From contig NZ_CP062788.1 in NCBI RefSeq assembly GCF_025136295.1, forward strand, positions 1,395,001-1,459,000: a DNA stretch of 64,000 nucleotides, read 5' to 3'. The stretch is from Aestuariispira ectoiniformans. GTDB taxonomy: Bacteria > Pseudomonadota > Alphaproteobacteria > UBA8366 > Aestuariispiraceae. Below, piece after piece: positions 27,100 to 35,135 of this stretch; within the stretch, counting starts at the first letter, position 1; the number at the start of each line of letters is the position of its first letter. Position numbers and translations under genes: made by a program. The notes beneath the pieces are model-generated. The model was given only the letters and a program-made list of their open reading frames with translations, searched no databases and was not told the DNA's origin.

Positions 27100-28511
27100 T
27101 CAGCTTCTCCTGAAAGGTCGTCGAGGACGACGGTGGTTAGGTCGCTGTTGACGGCGATGCGGTTTGGCATGGGAACCCGGTGGAATTCGTTCTCCAGCAG
27201 GTCCATCTGGTAGCCTGCGGTATTGGCATAGACGATCAGGTCGCCCGTCTGCGGGCGGGATTGGAACGGGAGGAAACGGTTGGTAATGACGTCCTCGTCC
27301 AGACAGCTATGCCCCGCGATATAGGCGCGGCAGGGCTTGTCATCGTTGGCTCCGGCGAGGCCGCAGGGCAGGTGGATCGGGTCCTGCAGGAATTCTGAAT
27401 TGAACCAGGTCTCGCAGGCGCTGAAGCTGCTGCCTTCGACAAAGAGGACATAGTCGTTTTCGCCCAGTGCCTTGACCCGTGTGATGCGGAAGGCGGTAAC
27501 GGCCGTCTGGTCCACCAGGCTGCGGCCCGGCTCCAGGCCCAGCACAAGGTTTTCCTGTTTCAGGTAATCGGCAATGTTCTGCCCGTCCCGGCAGGGGGAT
27601 GCCAGGAACAGGGATAGCCATTTCTGTGCATCCATTCGCCCGCCATATGGATAGAAGGACGTCGGCGTTGTGGCGTTGCGATAGTGCCCGTCGTGATGAC
27701 TGGCGATGAAGGCATCATAGCTGTCACTTTCGACATAACGGATCGGAATACCGCCACCAATATCCACCATTCTGGGGGACAGGCCGAGGGCGCGGGCCGT
27801 ATCGACCCAATCAACAAGCTCACACAGGGCTTCGGCGCGTGGGGCGGGCCGATAACCGCCAAGATGGAAATGGAACCCTTCGAATTGGAAGGCCGCCTTT
27901 TGTGTCGAGAGCTTTCTAAGGCAATGTTCCAGATCATTGGCGGTCATGCCGAACCGGCTTTGCAGCGAGGCGCTCGGGCGATAGCGCAGGGTCACCCGAA
28001 TGGGCCAGTTGTCGCGGTAATCGGACAAGAGGCTTTCCAGCACAGCCAGTTCCTCCACAGAATCGATTGAGATCAGGGCGCCGCGGCTCACAAGATCGGC
28101 GATAAAGGCGTCCGGCTTTGCCGGGCCGGTGCCGCATATCTGCTCCGGTTTGGCGCCGGCGCGCAGGGCATCCCGAAATTCATAAAGGCTGGACGCATCC
28201 ACGCCCAATCCGGCGTCGACTGCGGCGTGGACAAGCGATTGCGACTTATTCACTTTGATGGCGTAAAAAATTTGATGCTCCACACCATGCGCCTGGAGGA
28301 CGGATCGCATGGCGTGGAGGTTCTTGTGCAGGATATGCGGCCAGACAATGTTCAACGGCGATCCGAATTGTTCCACCAGTTCCATCACCCTGCCGGGGCT
28401 ATGCTCCAGCAGGGTGGCGATGGTCGGATCCAGCAGCGGAGGGAGGGCCGGAACTTTCGTTTCGGTATCTGACATCAAAGGACTGGCCGCATTGGCGGTG
28501 GTCGGTTGCAT
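27096..28511 (-). CDS. SbnH-like PLP-dependent decarboxylase (fold type III)
   Basis: The 471-residue enzyme of the diaminopimelate/ornithine decarboxylase family has PLP lysine in IFYAIKVNKSQS near 85, FHFHLGG near 210, the phosphate-binding LGLEPGRSLVDQ near 320, the catalytic cysteine region FSACETWFNS near 365 and the conserved tyrosine in NTAGYQMD near 440. SbnH decarboxylates a citryl-diaminopropionate intermediate in staphyloferrin B synthesis. The ATG at 28511 has a clear aagggag site; an ATG twelve codons upstream does not. It is the first biosynthetic gene after the receptor. Confidence 0.88.
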   Translation of the reverse strand: MQPTTANAASPLMSDTETKVPALPPLLDPTIATLLEHSPGRVMELVEQFGSPLNIVWPHILHKNLHAMRSVLQAHGVEHQIFYAIKVNKSQSLVHAAVDAGLGVDASSLYEFRDALRAGAKPEQICGTGPAKPDAFIADLVSRGALISIDSVEELAVLESLLSDYRDNWPIRVTLRYRPSASLQSRFGMTANDLEHCLRKLSTQKAAFQFEGFHFHLGGYRPAPRAEALCELVDWVDTARALGLSPRMVDIGGGIPIRYVESDSYDAFIASHHDGHYRNATTPTSFYPYGGRMDAQKWLSLFLASPCRDGQNIADYLKQENLVLGLEPGRSLVDQTAVTAFRITRVKALGENDYVLFVEGSSFSACETWFNSEFLQDPIHLPCGLAGANDDKPCRAYIAGHSCLDEDVITNRFLPFQSRPQTGDLIVYANTAGYQMDLLENEFHRVPMPNRIAVNSDLTTVVLDDLSGEAE

Positions 28512-28574
28512 GTACGTCTCCCTTGGCGTGGTGGGGGCTTGGGTCATGGGTGAGATTGTCTGGCTGCCTGTTGA

Positions 28575-31025
28575 TCAGAATTTAGAGGTCAATGAGACGT
28601 AGAATGTGCGCGGCGCGCCCTGGGAAATCATGCTCCAGCTATTCACGCCGGACCAATATTCGTTATCGAAGACATTCTCGACGGTGCCCCGGACGGTCAG
28701 CGGTGTTTTGCCGACCTCGAAATCGTAGTAGGCGGCCAGGTCCAACGTGGTCCAGTCATCGACACTGTTGGTGTTGGCGGCATCGACAAATTGTTTGCCT
28801 GTATGGATGACCGTGCCCGCCAGGGTCAGCCCGTCAACAAAGGAGGTATCCCATTCGGCGGTTACATTGGCCTGGAAGTCAGGCACGCCGACCGGGGTTT
28901 TGCCCAGGGTGCTGGCGCTGCTGGTGCTGGTCATTTCGGCATCAATGAACATGGCGCCTGCCATCAGTCGAATGCTGGGACTTACCTCGCCGAAGACATT
29001 GAGTTCAATGCCACGGTTCCGCTGTTCGCCATCGCTTGTGTAGACATTACCTGCATTCAATTGGCCGAATGGCTTTGTGATCTGGAAAACACTGGCGGTC
29101 GTGGCGACGGTATCGAAGTCCAGTTTGACACCCGCCTCATATTGCTTTGTCACATAAGGCGCGAGCGCTTCGCCTGCGTTGTTGGCGGTGTTCGGGGCTA
29201 TATCGCCCTTGCTCAGGCCTTCGGCATAGTTGGTGTAGACCGAAACATGCTCCCAGGGCTTCACGACGATCCCGGCCATGGGGGACAGGGCGCTTTCGTC
29301 ATAGGAATCGCTGGCGGCCCCGTTGGCGTCGAAATTGTCCGTTTCCACACGCTGCTGGCGTGCGCCCAGGGTCAATTGAACCCGCTCGTCCCAGACGGAC
29401 AGGGTGTCAGCAAGGGCAACGCCGGTTATCGTGTTTTTTGACCGGGTAACGATATTGGACGGCTTTGCCACGGACTGTGCCGGGCGGTTGATCGGATCGT
29501 AGATGTTGGAGGTCAGGCCCACGCCGTTTGCGGAACCCTTCTTGAGGCGGTCACCGTAGTAGTTGGCCTGCAAAGTCAGGCTATGGTTGACTGCCGCCGT
29601 GTCGAATTGAACCCGGATTCCGGCATCGCTGCTCCATCTATAGGATTTGAAGACATAGCGTGACGGGGTGTCCGAGGTATCCCCGGCGCTGTTTTGAATG
29701 ACCGGATAGCCGAACAGACGGTCAACCTCGGAAATGCCACCGCCCAGGCCACCGAAAACCATCAGGCTGTCGTTGATGTCGTATTCCGCCCGGAGCAGGG
29801 CCGTATTATCCTCTGTTTCAGACCATTCCCAGGCCTGCGTGATGTTGCGTGCGCCGTTGGGGGCGTCGGGCAGGGCGACGCCGGCTGCCAACCGGACTTC
29901 GCGGGACGGCGCATTGAAATCCTCGCGCTGATTGATCAGGTCGAGGGTCGCCCGGAAATCCTCACCGCGATAATCGAGTGCGGCGGACCCGAGGCGTGCG
30001 GTTCGGGTTTGATTGTCCAATGCTGTATCGCCATCGGAATAACCTGCGTTCAGGCGGATGCCGAATTCGTTGTTTTCTCCGAAGCGGCGGCCGACATCCG
30101 CATGGGCGCCTGCCTGCTCTCCGCGTCCGAAGGTACCTTTGATGGCCGTCAGGTCCTCGTCGCCTGCGCGTTTGGGCACAATGTTGATGGTGCCGCCAAC
30201 GGCGCTGTTCGGGGCCATGCCGTAAATCAGTGCGGTCGGCCCCTTCACGACTTCCACCCGCTCCGCCAGGTCGGACATGATGCGATAGCTGGGCGTGACA
30301 CCATAAATGCCGTCGAAGGCAATGTCGCTGGAGTTGCCGATGTTGATCGGGAAGCCGCGAATGTAATAAGCGTCCAGCATGCCGCCCGAGCTGCTGGATA
30401 CGCGGACGGACGGGTCCTGTTTTGCCACATCGGCGACGGTCCCGGCCTGCTGGTTTTCGATCTTTTCCCGGGTGAAGCTGGTTGTGCTGAAGGGCGTGTC
30501 CATGATGTCCTTGTTGCCCAGCATGCCGACCCGTCCGCCACTTGCGACCATATTGCCTGCATAGGGCGCGGGCAGTGTGTTGATCACGGCGTTGGGGCTG
30601 GTCTGTGTGGCTTCCACATCAATTGGACGCAGTTGGACCGTACCGTCGTCGGCGGTGGTTGCCGAAGCCGTCCGGTCTACAAGGATAACGGATTTATCGG
30701 CGGTCACCTTGTAGGACAGCTCCGTCCCGCGCAGCAGATGGGAAATCGCCTGTGGCACGGTGAGAGAACCCTTCACCTGAACCGTCTCATCAATCGTCGG
30801 CAGATTAAAGGTGTAGGCGATGTTCCAGCCGGATGCCCTGCCGATATCGGCAATACCGGCGGCCAGCGTGTCGGCCTCGATATCGAATTGATACGTCTGG
30901 TCGGCGACCTGGTCTTGAGCCAGGGCAGGCGTCGCCACACCCAAAATCGGCGCAACGATTGCGCTGGATACCATCAAAGCTGCGACGAGGGATCTGGACT
31001 TGGGGTACGGGCGTGACGCCAACAT
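28575..31025 (-). CDS. TonB-dependent siderophore receptor with STN signalling domain
   Basis: The 816-residue protein has a signal peptide (about 1-36, ending TPALA). A secretin/TonB short N-terminal (STN) domain at about 45-115 opens QFDIEADTLAAGIADIG. A plug domain spans about 150-280 (NVVASGGRVGML is not present; the plug shows KDIMDTPFSTTSFTREKIE). A 22-strand barrel ends FYVSLTSKF with the terminal Phe typical of outer-membrane proteins. The STN domain marks a transducing receptor that signals ligand binding to FecR. FecR and FecI genes lie just upstream. The likely ligand is the product of the downstream enzymes. Confidence 0.94.
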   Translation of the reverse strand: MLASRPYPKSRSLVAALMVSSAIVAPILGVATPALAQDQVADQTYQFDIEADTLAAGIADIGRASGWNIAYTFNLPTIDETVQVKGSLTVPQAISHLLRGTELSYKVTADKSVILVDRTASATTADDGTVQLRPIDVEATQTSPNAVINTLPAPYAGNMVASGGRVGMLGNKDIMDTPFSTTSFTREKIENQQAGTVADVAKQDPSVRVSSSSGGMLDAYYIRGFPINIGNSSDIAFDGIYGVTPSYRIMSDLAERVEVVKGPTALIYGMAPNSAVGGTINIVPKRAGDEDLTAIKGTFGRGEQAGAHADVGRRFGENNEFGIRLNAGYSDGDTALDNQTRTARLGSAALDYRGEDFRATLDLINQREDFNAPSREVRLAAGVALPDAPNGARNITQAWEWSETEDNTALLRAEYDINDSLMVFGGLGGGISEVDRLFGYPVIQNSAGDTSDTPSRYVFKSYRWSSDAGIRVQFDTAAVNHSLTLQANYYGDRLKKGSANGVGLTSNIYDPINRPAQSVAKPSNIVTRSKNTITGVALADTLSVWDERVQLTLGARQQRVETDNFDANGAASDSYDESALSPMAGIVVKPWEHVSVYTNYAEGLSKGDIAPNTANNAGEALAPYVTKQYEAGVKLDFDTVATTASVFQITKPFGQLNAGNVYTSDGEQRNRGIELNVFGEVSPSIRLMAGAMFIDAEMTSTSSASTLGKTPVGVPDFQANVTAEWDTSFVDGLTLAGTVIHTGKQFVDAANTNSVDDWTTLDLAAYYDFEVGKTPLTVRGTVENVFDNEYWSGVNSWSMISQGAPRTFYVSLTSKF

Positions 31026-31057
31026 TTCTCAACTCTCCAACAAACAATGAGTACTTT

Positions 31058-31075
31058 GGCAGCAAAGATGCTGCC
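31058..31075 (-). other. Small hairpin between fecR and the receptor gene
   Basis: A perfect 6-bp stem (ggcagc with gctgcc) surrounds a 6-base loop in the 112-base leader before the receptor gene. There is no T run. It may be an mRNA stability element or weak attenuator; function unknown. Confidence 0.4.
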
Positions 31076-31137
31076 TTCACTAAGGACTAACGGTTGGCGG
31101 GAAGAGACCCTCACATGCGAATGAAAATTTTTCGCAA

Positions 31138-32091
31138 CTAGAAAAGGATGGTCAGCCAGGGGGTGCTGTGAAGCACTGTGCTATCGGTTGCCGCGGCAAT
31201 GGTATCCAGGGCGCGGTCGATGTCGGTTGCGGGGAAAGTGCCGGAAATCTTTCGAGAAGCTAACGGCCCGATGACCACGATCCGCCCCGTGCCATATCGT
31301 TCCAACTGGTCGGTCAGGTCTCCGACGGGGATATTCTGAACGCTGATTTGCCCGTTCAACCATGACAGGACGAGGTCGAGATTGGCGGATGTGATCGCAG
31401 AGCTATGACCGTCGCGGACGGAGACGGATTGCCCCGGTATAAGGCGGGCAGGGTTTGTATCGGCGTTGCCGGTTACCTCGACTGCGCCCCGATTGACGCT
31501 GACGACCGTCTGGTCTGGTTGCAGGTCCACATTGAATCGCGTACCGACAACCCGGACAGTTGCCTCCTTCGCATTGACGATGAAAGGGCTGGTGTCATGA
31601 TGCGCTACATCGAACAGGGCCTGGCCGCGTAACAGCGTAACCTGACGTCGTCCCTGTTCGAAGTTGGTTGAAAGGGCCGTATCCGCGCTGAGGGTTAAGG
31701 TGGAACCGTCCGGCAGTGTCGCGGTGGTGGCGATGTCACGGCCTGCAACGATATCGGCCTGCCAGTCCTGCAGGATATTCGGGGAGGTGAACCAGACAGC
31801 AGCCCAAAGCGCGCAGGACGCTCCCAGCAATGCGAGGGAGCCACGCCACCCCGGCCTGCGCAGGCGTTTCCAGGGCAGTTTGCTTTTTTGTGCAAGCCGT
31901 TTTGCCGGGGCTTCAAGCTGTGCCCAGAGGATACGCATCTGGTCAAAGGCCAACCGGTTGCCCGGGGCGGCGTTCAGCCAATCCTCAAGCTGGCGCTTCT
32001 CGTCTTCCGACAGTGAACCACCGGCGCGTTTTGCCAGCCAAAACGCGGCCTTGTCTTTCTGCTCGTCTGTCGGTTCGATGTCGCGCTGCAT
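31138..32091 (-). CDS. FecR-type anti-sigma/signal transducer
   Basis: The 317-residue protein has an N-terminal cytoplasmic DUF4880 segment (AAFWLAKRAGGSLSEDEKRQ, then LAFDQMRILWAQL) that binds the sigma factor. One membrane span lies at about 85-103, followed by a periplasmic FecR domain (TLPDGSTLTLSADTALS near 130) and an STN-like C-terminal part. It relays receptor occupancy to FecI. The ATG at 32091 is used; a TTG four codons upstream is possible. It lies 111 bases after the sigma-factor gene. Confidence 0.92.
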   Translation of the reverse strand: MQRDIEPTDEQKDKAAFWLAKRAGGSLSEDEKRQLEDWLNAAPGNRLAFDQMRILWAQLEAPAKRLAQKSKLPWKRLRRPGWRGSLALLGASCALWAAVWFTSPNILQDWQADIVAGRDIATTATLPDGSTLTLSADTALSTNFEQGRRQVTLLRGQALFDVAHHDTSPFIVNAKEATVRVVGTRFNVDLQPDQTVVSVNRGAVEVTGNADTNPARLIPGQSVSVRDGHSSAITSANLDLVLSWLNGQISVQNIPVGDLTDQLERYGTGRIVVIGPLASRKISGTFPATDIDRALDTIAAATDSTVLHSTPWLTILF

Positions 32092-32202
32092 GGTTCCCGG
32101 CAACCCTTATGCCCCGTTTGCATTGTTCAGTGAGTTGGCTTTTCCCTACTCATAATGAACGCTCGGGATCAAAAAGACCGCATGTGGCAGTTGGATGGGT
32201 TC

Positions 32203-32817
32203 TTATGGCTGGTTAATATGCTCAGCCAGGTGGCGTTGGCAATGGCGCATGACACGGGCCAACTGCTTTTCCACCGCACTGACGGATATTCCATAGCGTC
32301 TGGCGATTTCGGCGTTGGGAACACCCTTGACCCTATGCAGGAGAAAAATCTCCCGGGCCTGCGGTCTTAATTCCATCAGGGCCTTGTCCAGTGTGGACAA
32401 GGCCCGGCGGGCCCCGACCTGCTCTTCCGGTGAAGAGGCCAGCACATGACCCAATTGATTGGGCAAGACCTGGTTCATCGCATGTTGCCGGCGGTGACTG
32501 CTGCGCCGGTGATCTGTGACGGCGTTGCGCACAGCCGCATAAAGGATTTTGGTATCGTCGTTGTCGCCACCACCGCTGCTGCCTGCCTGCAGCATCCTGG
32601 TATAGACATCCTGAACGATTTCCCCGGCGACCTCGCGGTCCTGCACACGCCTCGCCGCCAGCGATACAAGATGTCGGCTGTGCTTTTCGAACAGAATTGC
32701 GAGCTTGCGGTGCCAGGCATTCATGGGGCGGGAACGACATTCTGCCAACAGGGTTGCAACCAATCGGTCAGCAACGGCAATCCTGCCTTGTTTTGCAGAA
32801 ATTAACTCAACCACCAC
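32203..32817 (-). CDS. FecI-type ECF sigma factor
   Basis: The protein of about 204 residues has sigma70 region 2 (LFEKHSRHLVSLAARRV, then IVQDVYTRML) and region 4 (LRPQAREIFLLHRVKGVPNAEIARRYGISVSAVEKQLARV). Group FecI by context with FecR and an STN receptor. It would drive transcription of the receptor and probably of downstream biosynthesis. The start is GTG at 32817 with a weak agg site; an ATG at 32724 would begin nearer region 2 and is also plausible. A strong Fur-like box lies 27 bases upstream. Confidence 0.9.
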   Translation of the reverse strand: MVVELISAKQGRIAVADRLVATLLAECRSRPMNAWHRKLAILFEKHSRHLVSLAARRVQDREVAGEIVQDVYTRMLQAGSSGGGDNDDTKILYAAVRNAVTDHRRSSHRRQHAMNQVLPNQLGHVLASSPEEQVGARRALSTLDKALMELRPQAREIFLLHRVKGVPNAEIARRYGISVSAVEKQLARVMRHCQRHLAEHINQP

Positions 32818-32843
32818 TGACCTGCGTGGACGATATCAATGTT

Positions 32844-32862
32844 AATAATGATTATCAATAAC
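32844..32862 (-). promoter_or_regulatory. Fur-box-like operator upstream of the ECF sigma gene
   Basis: Read on the minus strand, GTTATTGATAATCATTATT matches 16 of 19 positions of the Fur consensus GATAATGATAATCATTATC. It overlaps a plausible promoter (TTGATA, 17 bases, TATCGT) just before fecI. Iron-bound Fur (or a related alphaproteobacterial regulator) would thus shut off the sigma factor and the iron block it activates. It could also be recognised by RirA- or Irr-type regulators, whose boxes differ. Confidence 0.75.
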
Positions 32863-32908
32863 AAGTTTGCATCCCGGTTGGCACCGCGATGGTGAGCCTA
32901 TAAGGGGG

Positions 32909-32945
32909 GAGGCTCCTTTTTGATCTCAGGAAGATAAGGAGCCTC
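32909..32945. repeat. Perfect inverted repeat between the methyltransferase and fecI
   Basis: gaggctcctt at 32909-32918 pairs perfectly with aaggagcctc at 32936-32945 around a 17-base loop. It follows the methyltransferase stop by 13 bases and is likely a terminator-type hairpin, but neither strand shows a proper T run. Confidence 0.55.
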
Positions 32946-32958
32946 GGTGGCGGGAACC

Positions 32959-33864
32959 TTAGTTTGGAAAATCTATATTTGTCAGGATTGCTGTGCGGAT
33001 CGACAGTTCGTCCTGGCTATAACGCTCAGTCCACCAAGGCGCGATTGATGTGGGTAGTGCTTGAGCTTGCATATCCAAAGGTATTGCGTTGAGTGCCAGC
33101 CCGGCCTCTTCGAAAATTTTAGCCATTTCGAACATTCGTAGGCCGTTGATATTGCCTTTCCATTTTTTGGAAAACTCATGCATTGGCATTTCATACAGTT
33201 CGGCAAAGGGGCGATCTTTGTATAAATGGTTCGAAAAATTCACGATGTGAAAATGTATCGTGTCTTTCGAAATATTTGCGATGTCGCGAGCCGCTTTGGA
33301 AAAGTCGTGGATATGTTCGAGGCAAGATATTGATACAACAAGGTCTACATGTGGCTCGTCCGTCGGGCGTTGTGAAATGCCGCCCTTCTTGAAGCTTACT
33401 TTGGGCATTGCCGATTGTGGGCCAACATCTTGTGTTCTTATGCCGGGAACGTTGCTCCTCAGAAAGGACGCATTTTCTGGCAGAGCTGTTTCAAGGTATC
33501 GCCCGCCTGCCGCAATATCGGAAAACAGCTGTTCATTGAAGAGTGGGTCGACGCCGATGTAGTTTTTTGCTCCTGCGACCAATGCCAGGGGCATCGTTCC
33601 GCCGTGCGGACCGCAGCCGATTTCAAGAACGGTTTTGTCTCTCATTAGCCTGATGAGATAGGAAAAATCCACTCCAGCCAACTTGCAGGCATCGAATAGG
33701 ATTTTTGCCGCTTTTTCCGGTCGCTGGAACTCTTTCGCGTACAAAAAGTCGATGCGCTGCAGAGTGTATGAATCGAAACCGGTTTTCCGGAGTGCCTTGG
33801 CGAAAACTGCCGGTAAGGGCAAACTGCGAGCTGTATTGTAGTAAGCGGTCAGTTTTGAGAACAA
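32959..33864 (-). CDS. SAM-dependent class I methyltransferase
   Basis: The 301-residue protein has motif I VLEIGCGPHGGTMPLA near 80, the acidic end of beta 2 in YIGVDPLF near 105, and a central VDLVVSISCLEHIHDF near 180. The SISCLEH...D type is common in small-molecule or glycan methyltransferases. The substrate is not evident. Codon use is noticeably richer in A and T than the flanking siderophore and nap genes. It is a lone gene bounded by hairpins on both sides, consistent with acquisition by transfer. I see no partner glycosyltransferase. Confidence 0.82.
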   Translation of the reverse strand: MFSKLTAYYNTARSLPLPAVFAKALRKTGFDSYTLQRIDFLYAKEFQRPEKAAKILFDACKLAGVDFSYLIRLMRDKTVLEIGCGPHGGTMPLALVAGAKNYIGVDPLFNEQLFSDIAAGGRYLETALPENASFLRSNVPGIRTQDVGPQSAMPKVSFKKGGISQRPTDEPHVDLVVSISCLEHIHDFSKAARDIANISKDTIHFHIVNFSNHLYKDRPFAELYEMPMHEFSKKWKGNINGLRMFEMAKIFEEAGLALNAIPLDMQAQALPTSIAPWWTERYSQDELSIRTAILTNIDFPN

Positions 33865-33978
33865 GCCAACGCATCCCTGTATGACAAGCTGATATTGGAT
33901 CGTTTGATGTACTCTTGATTGATTTCGGTGTAAATAGGCACCGATATTTGGAGTTCTGAGAGCTTGTGCCGTTACTGT

Positions 33979-34007
33979 GAAGGCTGCTCCAAACTGAAGC
34001 AGCCTTC
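33979..34007 (-). terminator. Hairpin downstream of napC, probable end of the nap transcript
   Basis: A perfect 10-bp inverted repeat (gaaggctgct with agcagccttc, 9-base loop) lies 29 bases after the napC stop. It lacks a T run, so intrinsic termination would be weak. Confidence 0.5.
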
Positions 34008-34035
34008 CTTTGACGCAGAGTAATGTGATGTATCG

Positions 34036-34635
34036 CTAATGCCACCCCTCAACACCGGACATATCCGGCAGTTGGTGGGCGATGCCCTTGTGGCAGTCGA
34101 TACAGGTCTTGTCTCCTTCGATCAGGAATTTCTTATGGGCTTCTGCCGCGCGTGGTCCCTGCATGGTCAAATCCATGGACTCTTCGCTATGGCAGTTTCT
34201 GCATTCAAGCGAGTCATTGGATTTCAGGCGGTTCCATTCATGACTGGCAAGCCGCAATCGTTCATCCAGGAATTTGTCACGGGTGTTGATCGTGCCGAAG
34301 ATTGCACCCCAGACCTCTTTCGATGCCTGCATTTTGCGGGCAATCTTGTCGGTCCAGTTATGCGGCACATGGCAGTCCGGGCAGGTTGCCCGCACACCGG
34401 AGGCATTGGAGAAATGCACGGTGGTCTTCAGTTCTGAAAACACATTGTCGCGCATTTCGTGACAGGATGTGCAGAAGGTCTCCGTGTTGGTGGCTTCCAA
34501 GGCGGTGTTGAACCCGCCCCAGAACAGAACCCCGGCGACAAATCCACCGACGGTCAGGAAACCAAGGCTCAGGTGCACGGCGGGCCGTGTCAGCGTCTGC
34601 CAGAAAATCTTTAGGAGATATATGAGCTTTCGCAT
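34036..34635 (-). CDS. napC: NapC/NirT-family tetraheme cytochrome c quinol dehydrogenase
   Basis: The 199-residue protein has an N-terminal membrane anchor (about 20-42) and four CxxCH heme sites: CTSCH, CPDCH, CRNCH and CIDCH. It oxidises membrane quinol and passes electrons through NapB to NapA in the periplasm. The ATG at 34635 has a caggag site. It is the last gene of the nap operon, 13 bases after napB. With napGH absent, it is the only visible quinol route. Confidence 0.95.
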   Translation of the reverse strand: MRKLIYLLKIFWQTLTRPAVHLSLGFLTVGGFVAGVLFWGGFNTALEATNTETFCTSCHEMRDNVFSELKTTVHFSNASGVRATCPDCHVPHNWTDKIARKMQASKEVWGAIFGTINTRDKFLDERLRLASHEWNRLKSNDSLECRNCHSEESMDLTMQGPRAAEAHKKFLIEGDKTCIDCHKGIAHQLPDMSGVEGWH

Positions 34636-34648
34636 GCCGATCTCCTGT

Positions 34649-35110
34649 CTATTCTTTGTTCTTCGGCAGGATGAGTGAATCAATGTCGACGAATTCGTTT
34701 TCGATCATCGGCTTCACATCCATCTGCGGAACATGACATTGGTTGCAGAAATAACGGCGCGGGGAGACGGTCGCCAGGAACTGGTAATCCCGATCCATGA
34801 AGTGGGTGATGCTGAGCATCGGGGCACCACTTTCGCCCGTGCGGTTTCTCGCATGGCAGGACAAGCATTTATTGGCGTTTTTGGTCACCTGATAACCGTC
34901 GATCTCATGGGGGATGGTCGGCGGCTGTTCAGGGTAGTTGCGAACCCGCCGCCCGGCCTTGTCTTCGGTCTTGGGCATGACGGGGGGCGTGGCATTATCC
35001 GCCAGCGGTTCCTCGCTGCGAAGGTCGGCAATGGATGTTCCCGCCTCCTGCGCAAAGACAGCCTGTGAGATGATCAGTGTCAGTGCTGCTACTATAATCC
35101 CGATACGCAT
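34649..35110 (-). CDS. napB: Periplasmic nitrate reductase diheme electron-transfer subunit
   Basis: The 153-residue protein has a Sec signal peptide (cut near VFAQ) and two CxxCH heme sites, CLSCH near 82 and CNQCH near 120, with candidate distal histidines in IPHEIDGY and [10 protein letters not shown]. It is the small subunit that feeds NapA. It lies between napA (25 bases) and napC. Confidence 0.95.
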   Translation of the reverse strand: MRIGIIVAALTLIISQAVFAQEAGTSIADLRSEEPLADNATPPVMPKTEDKAGRRVRNYPEQPPTIPHEIDGYQVTKNANKCLSCHARNRTGESGAPMLSITHFMDRDYQFLATVSPRRYFCNQCHVPQMDVKPMIENEFVDIDSLILPKNKE

Positions 35111-35135
35111 CGGTTTATCCTCCTCGTCCCACAGG

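Noticed and set aside
29694-31016. A 440-codon open frame on the plus strand
   Set aside because: It lies wholly antisense to the TonB receptor, which has complete signal, STN, plug and barrel features.
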